The notes under the pieces: generated by a model
The model's input: the letters and a program-made list of their open reading frames with translations, nothing else
Database searches by the model: none
Told to the model about the DNA's origin: nothing
Shown: positions 53,350-64,000 of the stretch, piece after piece
Layout of the letters: every line of letters begins with the position of its first letter
Numbering within the stretch: the first letter of the stretch is position 1
Source: Theocolax elegans
Taxonomy: Eukaryota > Arthropoda > Insecta > Hymenoptera > Cerocephalidae
DNA length: 64,000 nucleotides
Direction of reading: 5' to 3'
Assembly (NCBI GenBank): GCA_026168455.1
Contig: CM047429.1
Span: forward strand, 1,973,370 to 2,037,369
Translations under genes and position numbers: made by a program

Positions 53350-54230
53350 TTGTCGTGCACTTTTGTCTGCTTTTTTAGTATTCCAAATTTTACCAATATC
53401 GTGAAATTATTTATCTGCACTGTATATCTTAGGACACAGTCCAATTTTTACAAAATTAAATTAAATCGTTGTTGCCTGTTGATGTTGCAAAGAGTAATTT
53501 TTCAAATTTTAACGATAGCAAATCGTATTTTTCAAATTTTAACGATATATTAACATAAATTCAACTTTTGTACTTGTTATATACTTAAAATGTATATTAA
53601 AAATATACCTCTATCCCGTTTTCTAGCTTTCATTATGTGAAATAATTGGAATTAAACAAATACTATATTTATTTTCATCGCAAATATTTTTTAATATTCC
53701 AACATTTACCAATGTCGTGAAATTGTGCGTCTGCACTGTATTTGTTAGAAATCTATTCAGTTTTTACGAAATTCAATTAAATCGTTGTTGCCTGTTAACT
53801 AAAAGAGGTTATTTGAGAAATAAATGAATCTATCGTTCGTAAATGTCTATATGTATGTATTATCGGTCACACCGCGAACTAAATAATTGACTTTTAGAAT
53901 AAAGTAGGCCCATTGTACTCTTTGTCCACTATGGTTGGTGGAATTTCCCAGAGCACGGCCTTTTAAAATAATTAAAGGCGTTTCGTCCTCGATCTCCAGC
54001 GAAAAGGCCGTGCTCTGGGAAATTCCACCAACCATAGTGGACAAAGAGTACAATGAGCCTACTTTATTCTAAAAGTCAATTATTTAGTTCGCGGTGTGAC
54101 CGATAATACATACATATAAAAGAGGTTATGTTTGAGATCGTATTTTTCAAATTATAAGCACATTTTAACACAATTCAAACTTTTGTACTTATAATTTATT
54201 TAATATATGTATTGCAAGTATGCCTCAACT
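53350..54230 (+). repeat. Direct duplication of about 200 bp, second copy split by a foldback
   Basis: The segment TTCCAAATTTTACCAATATC...TTAAATCGTTGTTGCCTGTT at about 53381-53480 recurs with changes at about 53698-53797. The following AATTTTTCAAATT/CAAACTTTTGTACTT portions recur at about 54148-54190. Between them the second copy contains the foldback insertion. The family is unknown. Confidence 0.6.
53847..54117. mobile_element. Foldback MITE with about 115-bp arms
   Basis: Left arm TATGTATGTATTATCGGTCA and onwards is the complement of the right arm ending TGACCGATAATACATACATA. Arms include CCACTATGGTTGGTGGAATT and its complement. The loop is about 45 bp. A 12-bp direct repeat AAAAGAGGTTAT occurs at 53801-53812 and 54118-54129; it may be the target duplication of the insertion. 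Confidence 0.75.
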
Positions 54231-54339
54231 GCGTTTACAGTTTGGCATTGTATTAAATAACAGTAATAGGAGAAATATTGCGTGTAATATACAGGTGTCG
54301 GCATAGTAGTATTTAATTCAGGTATGATATCCCCTTAAC

Positions 54340-55930
54340 GTCTAGCAGCGCGAATTCGGATATACTTCGCGGATGAGTACGAGATCGATGTAGGATCGTC
54401 GCGCCCGTGAAACAGAAGTACTATCGGGTCACGCAAACTCGAAGAGATGCATAAGCAGGTCTTCGTTATGCTAAAAGCGGGTACAGTAGAACCTACAACA
54501 AACGGCTGGTTGAGTCCAATAGTAATGGTCCACAAAGTGAACGGCGCGTATCGATTTTGCGTCGGTTTTCGAAAATTAAATGCTGTCATGAAGCCTGATG
54601 CTTATCCATTACCATATATGGATAATATACTTTACAAACTTCAAAAATCGATGCATATAAGTACGCTTGATCTCAGCAGCGCGTATCATCAAATACCACT
54701 GAAGAAAGAATTGCGGCACTTTACAGTTTTTACTGTACCAAGTTTGGGACTGCATCAGTTCACGCGCATGCTTTACGGCCTAGCAGATATGCCAGCAATC
54801 TTTCAACGAGTCATAGACTCGATAATTACACCTGAGATCGAGCCCAGATTTTGAAGCACAATTCGTCGTACAGACCAATGCAAGCTATATAGCTTTAGGT
54901 GCCGTACTTTTTCAGTACACCGATAGCGAATAGAGTGTGCTCGAATTTGCTAGCCGCACTATGATCCAAGCAGAGTAATCTGTGCAATAAAGAAGTTCAG
55001 ACCTTACGAAGAAGGCTATGACTTCAAAATCGTAACAGACAACAGTAGTTTAAGGTGGTTGTGCAATTTGCGTAATCCAACAGGACGCTTAGCATGATGT
55101 GCGCCAGAGTTGCAAGGATACTCTTTACTGTTTAACATTGCAAAGGAGCGCTTAATCATGACCTCGATGCATTTACTAGAATACACGAGAATAAAACGCT
55201 AGGGATTAGTACTATCTCATGGACGAGCGACACGCGCGATACGTGGTACATAATTAAGTACAGCATCAGCCGAGAGACTTTCCGTGCTATAAAGTAATAG
55301 GCGAACAACTGTATACATCGACCAAGTAAAATACTTCCCGTCGAAATTGACGAAGAAGTTGCCTGGAAAATCGTCGTACAGCGGGAAAAGTGGCAAGAAG
55401 TAATGCATGAGTGCCATGATGAACCGACGTCAGGTCACTTGGGGCGCGAGAAAACATATGCTAGTGTTAACCTGTATTAATTCTGGCCTCGTATATCCCG
55501 AGACGTACAAGAGTACGTTAACATATGCTTCGCTTGTCAACAGTGTAAGGTTGAACAACGAGCACCCGCAGGTTTGCTGGAGCGCCGTATATTCTTATAG
55601 ACCATAGCAGGTTGTCATATTAGAATTTCAAGACTTATTCACCCGGTGGAAAGAGTCGGTCGCGATTTGCAAGGTGAAAGCGCAGACAATACTAAAAGAA
55701 CTCAAAGAGCGAGTATTCCTACGTTCCGAGATTAGCAATGTATTTCTATCAGACAATGGAACGGAATTCAAAATCGCTTTGCCAATAAATACTTGGAAGT
55801 GCAGGGTGTATTCCACACCACCACTCCCCCGTACCACCATCAATCAAACTACGTCGAGAGGGTAAACCGTTCATCAAAGACGATAATAAAGTCATTTATA
55901 GAGGAGAATCACTTTTGAACAAAAATTAAT
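54340..55930 (+). pseudogene. Ty3/gypsy pol relic (RT, RNase H, integrase)
   Basis: Plus-strand pieces follow pol order. RT: VEPTTNGWLSPIVMVHKVNG, FRKLNAVMKPDAYPLPYMDN, STLDLSSAYHQIPL and LYGLADMPAIFQRVID (54447-54850). The RT catalytic YxDD part is missing through a deletion at about 54854. RNase H: VQTNASYIALGAVLFQYTDS (about 54870) and FRPYEEGYDFKIVTDNSSLR (about 55000). Integrase: a zinc-binding segment HECHDEPTSGHLGREKTYAS...CFACQQC (about 55408-55542), then FLSDNGTEFK (about 55742) and a distal YVERVNR segment. Stops and frameshifts are frequent and no LTRs are identifiable next to it. Dead copy. Confidence 0.8.
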
Positions 55931-56089
55931 ACATTGGTGTTAAAGCTATGAGTACGCCAAGTTTGAAAAAACCGGTTTCAAGAAAAACGGGTTTTAAGTT
56001 TTCAAAGCATTTAATCTCTTTGAAATTTAATCTCTGTCAAATCAATATCTTTGAAATTGTTGTATACCTCGAATCTGCAATGCCTGCAC

Positions 56090-57270
56090 CGTATATTTGG
56101 CCATCTCTATTAAGGTCTGACTCCTCCTCTTACTTCTTGGCTGATTTTAAGGACATCCAGGCCTCTCTGGCATCGTCAGTTAAGGGTCTTTCAGAAAGCT
56201 TGGTTGGACGGCGTCTGTTTTCATGCAGAAATTGTAGCAGTTCTGTCCGATTGTCAAGACCCAGTGTCACATAAACTTTATGAAACTTGAAAAACCATCA
56301 TCGAAGATACCTGCAGCAATATATATTGCGGTATCAAGCAAGTGTTTGCCACTAGAGCACGATTTTGGAGCCATAGACCAGACAGTCGCATTAAATCTTT
56401 CATTACTATTTTGTGTAAAGCAGCCTAAACAACGGGTAAGTAAATCGTCACTACTTAATTCTTCTAACTTTAGTAGCTTGAGCCTTTGGCCAAGAACACC
56501 ATGAAGTCTCGGTCGATCGTCAGTAGATAATTTGTGGTCCAGCGTTGCGTAGATTTCATTGCACATTTTCTCTACTGAATCACGATTACTACGAACCGCT
56601 AAACTATAATAAATTGCTAACTTGTCTATGAGCTTGCCAGTAAGCATATGTTTTCCAATGGTATCAGTTTTAGTTTTCCAAATTCGCAAATTCGCAAGTT
56701 TTGCAATACTTAGATGTCACTAAAACATCGACTACTTTGCCAGTATACCAGCCGATAAGTGAAACAAACCCGTAAAGAGACGAAAAACGACGCTTCCTCC
56801 ATGCACCATGACCAGATACAGTAATGCCATTTGAATCGTCAGTTTTTCCATGTTCATTTTTAGCTAAAGTTTCCATATTGAGCTTACAAACAGCTTCTGC
56901 TTCAATAGTTATTTTGTTAACAACTGTATCGTAGAACGATTGAAAAATACAATTCAATCTTTTTCCTAGTAATCGTATGGCAAGAACAATTTTACGATTA
57001 ATATCATATCCTTTCTTAATAAATGTACAACTAGAAATACTAATCTGATCAGAGTTTTTACAGGAAATCACAATTTTGTAACCCAAGCCTCGATTTCCAC
57101 TTTCGGTGAATGTTACATCACACTTGTATTTTTTATAAAATTTAGAATTTAGTAACTGAAGGTCTTCATTTACTTCCAAATTATCGATGTTTACATCTGA
57201 CAATTTTCTAGCCGATGTAGTAACGTTCTCGAGATTTGGTTGCTCCAGTTAATAACGATTTTGCGGCAGT
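56090..57270 (-). pseudogene. Mutator-like transposase relic, second copy
   Basis: The minus strand carries the N-terminal half at 57203-56670: FTESGNRGLGYKIVISCKNS (zinc-type), KGYDINRKIVLAIRLLG, then NGITVSGHGAWRKRRFSSLY, GKVVDVLVTSKYCKTCEF. Then, in another frame from about 56689, it carries LTGKLIDKLAIYYSLAVRSN, RCLGCFTQNSNERFNATVWS and AGIFDDGFSSFIKF. A further C-terminal piece extends to about 56090. About 200 residues between CEF and LTGKL are missing, including the GDGD-type catalytic motif. The order matches the insect Mutator-like domain family. No exonuclease domain is attached, unlike the 31.9-33.7 kb copy. Confidence 0.8.
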
Positions 57271-57754
57271 TGGTTTGATATTTTTGGTCTTTTTGCAAGA
57301 CTCTGCCTTCCATGGCTACGGAAAGAAAATAAAACTTCAGTACGGCATCGATTCACAGCTGTATTAGCTCATACACACAAATACACATACACTTCTATTC
57401 AGTGTTAGTACATTTTGGTTGACTTCTGAGGAACTACAAGCAAATATGGGCAGGTAAGAGCACTACATAGTCGATAAGTCAGAGCGCGCCGTGGTGGTTG
57501 ATTCAGCAATCAGGCAAATGGATATTATTTTTAAGAGCCTAAAGTATACTTTAAGCCAAACAAAATTGATTTTTTGAAAATCCTAGAGTAGTGTTATACT
57601 TAAATACAAAAATAAAACTGTTATTTTTAGTTTATTTATTAAAAAGTACTATTACTTTTAAATAATCTTTTGTCTTATTTATTATTACTACTAAATAATT
57701 ATCATCAATAGAAGCACTGAAATCATAAGTACGCATGAAGTATTTTCTATATCT
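57271..57754. other. AT-rich spacer with one recurrent motif
   Basis: No gene. At about 57707-57748 AATAGAAGCACTGAAATCAT ... GAAGTATTTTC is a degenerate match to the motif shared with 1-300, 18949-19800 and 59116-59160. Confidence 0.4.
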
Positions 57755-57924
57755 GAAGCCTGCGATGGCTCGGTAAGTTAGGGCGCCGGGGTCGTAATTC
57801 GAAGGTCCCACTGGGGGTTTTTTTTAACAAGTGCTTTCTCAATAAAAACATCGTATGACATCCGTTGCTGCTTAGCACCGAAGTAGGAGCATAAAAAGAG
57901 CAATGTTAAAATAATTAAAAAAAA
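57755..57924 (+). mobile_element. tRNA-derived SINE, copy 2
   Basis: TTTCTATATCT flanks the insert at 57744-57754 and 57925-57935, a target duplication of 11 bp. The head GATGGCTCGGTAAGTTAGGG (A-box-like) and GTCGTAATTCGAAGGTCCC (B-box-like) is followed by the same body as copy 1 (AACAAGTGCTTTCTCAATAA; TTAGCACCGAAGTAGGAGCA). An A-rich tail closes it. Confidence 0.82.
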
Positions 57925-58054
57925 TTTCTATATCTAATCACATTTTTAAATTATTTTCAATATATATATTACTACATTGAACTAGCAACTATTTATTTTT
58001 TACTTGAAAAATCTATTTCCAAATATTAACAAATTAATAATTTTTATTTTTATA

Positions 58055-58970
58055 ATGTACAATGTGCTTTGCACATGTCAAGTAACAAGCTATCGAACCC
58101 ACAACGAACACCTACCTACCCGCACAGTCAATAAGCCCTACCTACCCTTACAGACTAAAACCCTATCTCAAGCACAGCACACATAAGCAGCCGAAGCACT
58201 AGGGTGGTCCTGGCGTTGAAGGCCCTGGGCGAGCTCGGTCAGCATCAGGTAGGCTCCTCCGAGTTTGACTGCGCCAAGCAGATGAAGCAAGGAGGCTATA
58301 AATAAATAAGCCTCGAGGACCCTCCTTAGCTCGACAGAACAGCAGACTAGGCGAAGAGGCACCATCCGGGCGGAAGTCTATGGAACCTTCAACGCCAACC
58401 AGTATACAGCTGTAAAAGAGCAACGTAATCAATACAAGTACGCATTAAGCGGGCGAGGAGCAAGGTAGAGGATATACAGATATATGTAAACACTAAAGCT
58501 GTACAAGAAACAGTATAGACCAGAATGAGGTTAGGTTGCTACATGTAAACAACGTGTATAGCAGACCTCTTAAATTAGCACACATACAAATACGCATACT
58601 TGCGTACTCCCCACGACAAGGTATTTACCTGGAGCTGTAGGCGAAGCGGTTATCAGTCACCGAGGTCGACGTCGTCGAGAAGATAAGATCAAGGCGGCTC
58701 CGAGTAGCGATGCGGCGGCGGGTGAGTTTCGTACCTGATTAGCTGAAGAATATAAATGGAACGAGTTAATAATTACCTGGGAGTAAGTTGTACCGCATCG
58801 CCGAGATGTAAACATTACCAGGTCACCATACACCATACAGCCGACTTGCACCGCTACAGCCAGAATACAGCGGTAATCGACGCGCTCGCTCGATGCCAGA
58901 TCGATGTACCTCATGTACCGCGTGTAAGCACGTACTGCGCGGGCTATTATTTACCTTGCTACATATGATT
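58055..58970 (-). mobile_element. Partial copy of the 1893/40744 LTR family
   Basis: Reverse complement resembles 3080-4070: ends in GACATGTGCAAAGCACATTG, contains GGGTAGGTAGGTG tracts and the TTGGCGTTGA...TTCC segment. It is cut at about 58970, so the 5' half is missing. It is strongly diverged from the 1893 copy. Confidence 0.65.
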
Positions 58971-59164
58971 ATTTTATTCTAACCAATTTTATGTAACATA
59001 CTATCTGAAAGCTAAATATTAAAAAGCACTTTCAACGAAGGTTTAAAACTTTGCAAATATGGTGTAATTTTAATAACACTTTCGCGATTGTTATGTTACT
59101 CTAAAAAAAGTTATCGCACTAGGAACTACTGAAATCAAAATGAAATTGGCAAGTATTTTAATTG
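58971..59164 (+). repeat. Remnant with the recurrent GAAATCAAA/CAAGTATTTT motif
   Basis: CTACTGAAATCAAAATGAAATTGGCAAGTATTTT at about 59127-59160 is a good match to the motif in the palindrome arm (for example 19762-19795). The sequence before it is AT-rich and may be further degenerate repeat. Confidence 0.45.
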
Positions 59165-60890
59165 AAAAACAACGCATTTTTATGTCAATTTCTTTTGGCC
59201 ATGCAGTATATCTTCTCAAGATTGTACGGTAAATTCTTCCTGTTTGTCAATGCTTCCTTCCAATAACTTTAATTTAAGAGTCTCTTATTGAAGTAAATAT
59301 AGGTTTTATATCAGTTTTTGTTATATAATCTATCGATTCGTTAACAGTAAATTGAGTATCATGATCTGACAAAATCATGTTAGATTTCACAAATTTTTCG
59401 TTATAATAATCTATTCTTCTAGTTACGGATAACGTATTTCCTCTTTTCAATCGCTATAAAATATATTTTACCTCACGCTCCTCCTATAGAAGTGGGTAAA
59501 GGTTCGTAAAAATCAATCGTTAATATTTCATCAGTTCAATAATAATTGGTTAGAATTTCAAATGATATCGCAAAATATTTAGATTTTTGGCATGTGTCGC
59601 ATGGTTTTATATATTCACTAACTTTTTTTAATTTCAAAAGATAAAAAATTCCAAAATTATTTTATATATTTTTCTTGGTCCAATGTAGCCATAAAACTCA
59701 TGTAATGACATTCGCATTATCTCGTTCCTTGCCTGGTATGGCGCTTGTTTGTGCCTTGCGACGTGAGACGTCTTAGCTCACAAGAACCGTGTCGCGTTCC
59801 GGTCCCTCTTTCCTCGTTGGTAGAGCAATCTCAATGTCGTCTTCTTGGCCGTACTCATTATCATATTTAACCGATAAGTACGGTTTGAGGTACTGGTCAT
59901 GAGATTTCTTCTCACGTCCTTGATCTTCCTAGATGTTGTGAGTATTTGGGTCATAGCTGTGGACGATCAAACACGGACCGACGCATTTTTTAACTAACAT
60001 GGGTTAAAAGGTACCAGGGATCCTTAGTAGTCTGAATAGACGCAGGAGATGGCTCGATCGTCTTATACATTATTAATAGCTCCTGACTTGTGATCAATAA
60101 AAGGAATTATGAGATCGGAGTTCTAACGCCCATCTGGAGAGGAGGCTCGTTTGATGGCGTATATTGCATAAACAACGAAGACTACTGGTCAGTGACAACT
60201 TTAGACTGGTAACCTTCAATGTATAGTCTAAACTTCTTCATTGTTCATACTACGACCCGCTAATTCCCGTTCTATGACGCAGTAATTGCGTTCGATGGAC
60301 AATTAACACTGTATCGATATCGGTGTCACTTGCGTTTGTGCGAACCACATACTTTCCATTCTCGTCGAAAGTTTACAGAACGGGTGCTGTCATTAAGGGA
60401 GGGAATCAAAACGGTCTCTTGTTCTTCCAGCCAAACATAACTCTGGCCTTTCTGGTCAGATGAGTCAACTTCATTAATTGGCTCAGTCTTAGCTGGGTGA
60501 GATCCTATCTCGTCTCGTTTAACTCGCACACACAAATATCTCACTTTTGATTAGCAGAAAATACATTTCTCCCGGTCAACACATAAACCAGCTACTGCCA
60601 AGCGAGTTAACAGCTCTATCAGCTTTTGCTTATGCTATTTAAAAGCCTCACTTACAATAATCATATCATTGATATATGCTTAAGCAACCGCTTTGAGTTC
60701 TGATCTAATTGCGTAATCCATCATGCGCTGAAAGGTCGAGCTAGTATTTGCCAATTCATACGGTATACGGGTAAACTGAAACAAGGACGTTCCATCCGTT
60801 ATCGGGCGCGACTCCATCTGTAGAGGTTTTTGGCAGTATGCACGGTTCATGTCGATTGTGGAAATGTACCGGGTTTTTCTTAATGATCTA
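59165..60890 (-). pseudogene. Ty3/gypsy pol relic, minus strand
   Basis: Reading the minus strand from 60890: RT with FSTIDMNRAYCQKPLQMESR, LFQFTRIPYELANTSSTFQR and AYINDMIIVSEAF (the YxDD position is INDM, so one catalytic Asp is Asn). Then LIELLTRLAVAGLCVDREKC, a decayed RNase H part (KVCGSHKRK region at about 60330; VRTNASD-like sequence), and an integrase region with EYIKPCDTCQKSKYF near 59600 and ILSDHDTQF near 59370. Stops and frameshifts abound. The lineage differs from the 54.3-55.9 kb copy, and LTRs are not evident. Confidence 0.7.
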
Positions 60891-61240
60891 TTCTATAATT
60901 CTATAACACAAACAATTTTAACGCAACACTTGAAATTTCAACCGTATAAAGTTAAACTTGTTCAAAAACTAAATTAAGATGATACTGATAGGCGCCTATA
61001 GTTCTCAGAGATAATGATGGACACAATAAATGCTGATAACCAACTTTTAAATCGTATTGTTCTTACTGATGAAGAAACTTTTTTTTTAAATGGTAGTGTA
61101 AATAGGTATGTCTTATTGGTGTAATACAAATCTTCACTGGATGATGGATACTCGGTCAAACCAGTGGCCTCAAAAAATTAATGTTTGGGTAAGCATTATA
61201 AATCAAATGGCATTTTCAAATAGACGATCGGGCGCGCATT
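60891..61240 (+). pseudogene. Tc1/mariner-type transposase fragment (plus strand)
   Basis: Sequence reads HLKFQPYKVKLVQKLN, RRL.FSEIMMDTINADNQLL, NRIVLTDEETFFLNGSVNR (first catalytic Asp-Glu present). After a short frame break it reads YWCNTNLHWMMDTRSNQWPQ and KINVWVSIINQ. It stops abruptly near 61240, before the second and third catalytic residues, and passes into gypsy gag sequence. Inverted homologue at 51060-51300. Confidence 0.7.
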
Positions 61241-62144
61241 TATTGGAAATTGAAGGAACTTCGCGAAATAACGAAAAAGACGTTATTAAATAGAATCGCA
61301 GTTTGTGAGAACGCGCCTTACAAAAGAACTAATTCTTCTATTCGCGCAATGCAACTCGAATGAAACGAGTTCAAGGCATCTTATAGAGCAAATAAGTTCA
61401 AACGAAGATGCGATATACAAACAAATTAATCTTGCTTGTAGTCATCTTTTGGAAAATGTAGAAGCAATTGCTTCAAGATTTCTTAAGCAATCCCACGATA
61501 TTACGAGTTTTAACGAGAGAATAAATACACTCGAAGTAGAAAATGATCGTTCAAGCGGAAATATTGCGGTATATATGTTAACAAATTTGTTTAATTGTTT
61601 ATACTACACGTATTGGTTAATAAATAATGTAATTCCACTAAAATTATTTGTAAAAATTAATTTGAATAAATAATACATGATTAACATAACTAAATAATTT
61701 ATTAATAATCGTACATTATATCCCGAATCTCTGCTCTCAAAAACTTCTTTCGCTACTCTCAGAGACGTAAGCCTAGCCTTAGCCAATCATGAACGAAAGG
61801 AATGGTTTATTAACCATTTACCTTCTTGTAACATTTTTATAATAATCGATTGAAACTCACCGATCAGGTAAATTCTTCTAAGGTTAAAGACGAACTGTTT
61901 AATAAAATTAATTTAGAGAAATTAATAACAAACAGTGGAAAAAAACCAAGAAAATTAGTTAGGAGTGAAATTACCAAACAAATTAATAATAAAACCCTGA
62001 CGTCTCAAATTCGAGGATTATTGCTAAAGAACGCTTTAGATTCAATATCGCGCCTTAACGGTCATAACATAAATTTATCACAATTTTTAGACAGATGTAA
62101 TGACACTAAAGAAATTTTACCGTAGGAGTACGAAAAGGAATTAA

Positions 62145-62326
62145 CCTTTAGAGTGCCAGGATTTACACCACAGTTTCTGAGATATTCAGGTGAGATGTTC
62201 AGGTGGAACTTTCATTTTGATGACTCAAGTTCAGAGACTTAAATAACCCTTATATACCCACTTCGATATGCTTAATTAAGGAAAAAACATATGACGCTGA
62301 AAACCGTCATCCCGGCCCTCTAAAAG
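62145..62326. mobile_element. TTAA-flanked MITE (piggyBac-like), copy 3
   Basis: TTAA at 62141-62144 and 62327-62330. Ends CCTTTAGAGTGCCAGG and CCGGCCCTCTAAAAG are imperfect inverted repeats related to those at 12565 and 20425. It interrupts the gag frame. Confidence 0.75.
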
Positions 62327-63495
62327 TTAACGAAACTTATTCGAATGCATTTATATGGCGAAAATATAACATGTGCGCGGAAAAAATTTAAGTCTATCAA
62401 AAATATATTTGATTTTTTCAAAAACATTTTCGATCAATAAAAATATACTGTAAGTGAACTGGAGATCGCGCTAAATTAAAACAGAAAAACAATGAGACAG
62501 TCATTGCTTACTTTAATCGGTTTAAAGAAATAACAAATGAAATAGTTAAAGCAACCGACAGAGAGCTCGGGTCGCGATAGTAGATGAATTCACGCTCGAA
62601 CTAAGGCGACATTGTTTAAAATTCTTTCTAAAAGGACTTCGTTCGGAAATTCGTATGCGATTAGGAACTCCAACTTAAAGCAGGCTCACGAACAAGTGCT
62701 CAAGCTAGAGCGCAAGTTTGCTTATAGCGTCGTGGATGGGGAGATGCGAAGCCCAGAGGAGGCTCGTTCCCGTTCAACTCAAGAAATGCATAAAAGAAAT
62801 TATATTTGGAGTAACCCTCCGATTGTATGTCAATATTATTCCAAAGCTGGTCATGGACCTATAAATTGTTTCAAGACAGCACGAAATTTTGCAAAAATAT
62901 TTCCCGATAATGAAAATCGATGCAATCGTACAATCAGTTATTATACCGCATAAAGTTGTTCGGATAACAGCCGTAATTATAAAAAGCCAAATTTACAATT
63001 TGGTTGTTAGAACAAGATCGAAGCCAGACAGAATTTTCGCCAAACACAGATAGAGATAAAAATGATTCTTTTACCCTTTTTTTTATTTTTACTCTAAATC
63101 GCCCATGCATGTATTTATTACAAAGTACATATTAATCGGTATTTTCGACCTAAATTGCGTTACTCAATATTATTTCAAATATTGCACAAAACCTTCTTTT
63201 TAGCAACTTACTTGCATATCGCTATCTTCTATTGATTCTTTTATCCATTATAATAGTAATAATAAATTTTTATCGCAACAATTTAACAACGAAGATCGAG
63301 GGAATATTTCTGAGACTCGCGGTGCGATGAATTCAAATTCCCAAGAATCACGATTTATAAATAACCAATCGAATAATAATATAAGACCATCGGTTACTTA
63401 TTTCTATTGCGGAAGTTCCAGTCACATGATACGCGATTATTATAAATTACAAAGTGAAATAATAGAAAGAAATCAATATCTGGGAAACACCGCTA

Positions 63496-63592
63496 CTCTC
63501 TCTCTCTCTCTTTCTCTCCCTCCCTCTCTCTCTCTCCCTCTCTTGCTTCAAAGAAAATCGAGAGAGAGAGAGAGAGAGAGAGAGTGAGAGAG
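63496..63592. repeat. CT tract facing a GA tract
   Basis: A CT-rich tract (about 63496-63543) and a GA tract (about 63560-63592) are inverted with respect to each other around TTGCTTCAAAGAAAATC and could form a long hairpin. They follow the second zinc knuckle of the gag relic. Confidence 0.8.
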
Positions 63593-64000
63593 ACTACAAT
63601 TCCAATTCCCTCTACGTCGAGAGCGGAAAACCGATAATAAACTTGAGTTAATAAAATTCAGCTCCGGTCGTAATGCACAATACCGGTCAGTTAAAACGTC
63701 CGTTTAATTTTTGCTAGATACAGGTGCATTGGTAAGTCTAATTAAAAAGCTAAAGGTGGGTTCATGCGTGAAAATTGAAAACGATATTATGTTGTTAAAA
63801 GGCATAAATGACCATTCATTAATCACTTATGGAAAAATTAAAATAAATTCTGAAGGATCCCCCGTGGCGCTCAATTTAGTACATAATTCGTTCTCGATAC
63901 AACAAGCCGGAATCTTAGACACCGATGTCTTTTGTAGGAATTCGGATTAGTTCAAACGGATGAATCGATTAATATAATGGAGAAAATGGAGAATAATGAT

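Larger units (their letters stand above)
61250..63955 (+). pseudogene. Ty3/gypsy-type gag and protease, continuing past the window
   Basis: Gag-like pieces: TKELILLFAQCNSNETSSRH...RFLKQSHDITSFNERINTLE (61310-61560), SEITKQINNKTLTSQIRGLL (about 61970), and a gag core NETVIAYFNRFKEITNEIVK with FLKGLRSEIRMRLGTPT in shifting frames (about 62490-62680). Two zinc-knuckle remnants follow: CQYYSKAGHGPINC (about 62831; second Cys is Tyr) and FYCGSSSHMIRDYY (about 63403; first and last Cys replaced). The aspartic protease start FLLDTGALVSLIKK lies at about 63705. Stops, frameshifts and an inserted MITE (62145-62326) make it inactive in this form. The pol part would lie beyond 64000. Confidence 0.75.

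Overview
This window looks like an AT-rich insect nuclear chromosome segment, most likely from a hymenopteran such as an ant or wasp. That assignment is an inference from the mix of transposon families, not from a marker gene. I see no rRNA, no CRISPR array, no bacterial-type operon and no intact host gene. Nearly everything recognisable is mobile or repetitive DNA, much of it nested.

Layout. 1-5.8 kb: an old AT-rich repeat, a GC-rich solo LTR split by a MITE, and a 1.65-kb foldback element. 7.7-15.2 kb: more LTR-like blocks, a foldback split by a SINE, a TTAA-flanked MITE, a second foldback and an ACAGGGTGT-ended repeat. 16.4-17.9 kb: a decayed intron-containing gene of unknown family, the best candidate for former host coding DNA. 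18.3-23.3 kb: a tRNA-like sequence, a 2.7-kb palindrome containing a 645-bp tandem duplication, and a Tc1/mariner-type transposase whose frame is open but whose catalytic triad is damaged. 24.1-33.8 kb: a Mutator-like element carrying a DEDDh exonuclease domain, apparently split by a solo LTR, which is itself split by a nearly complete non-LTR retrotransposon.

33.8-36.2 kb is the most notable region: five tandem units of a satellite (about 541 bp), three carrying a complete type III hammerhead ribozyme and one carrying a truncated ribozyme. 37.0-42.5 kb: another foldback, an inverted copy of the 7.7-kb block, and a Helitron-type helicase relic split by a solo LTR with a 4-bp target duplication. 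42.6-51.0 kb: three R1-clade-like LINE copies. Two are head-to-tail and joined by TAA microsatellite; one of these has kept only ORF1. 51.0-64.0 kb: mariner, Ty3/gypsy and Mutator relics on both strands, a 30-bp satellite, a SINE copy and the gag-protease part of another gypsy element running to the window end.

Functionally, the autonomous retroelements (the 26-31 kb LINE, the R1-like LINEs, the gypsy elements) could once have supplied reverse transcriptase to SINEs and deletion derivatives, and the DNA transposons to the MITEs and foldbacks. Apart from the 26-31 kb LINE and two intact R1-type ORF1 genes, the coding sequences carry stops, frameshifts or lost catalytic residues.
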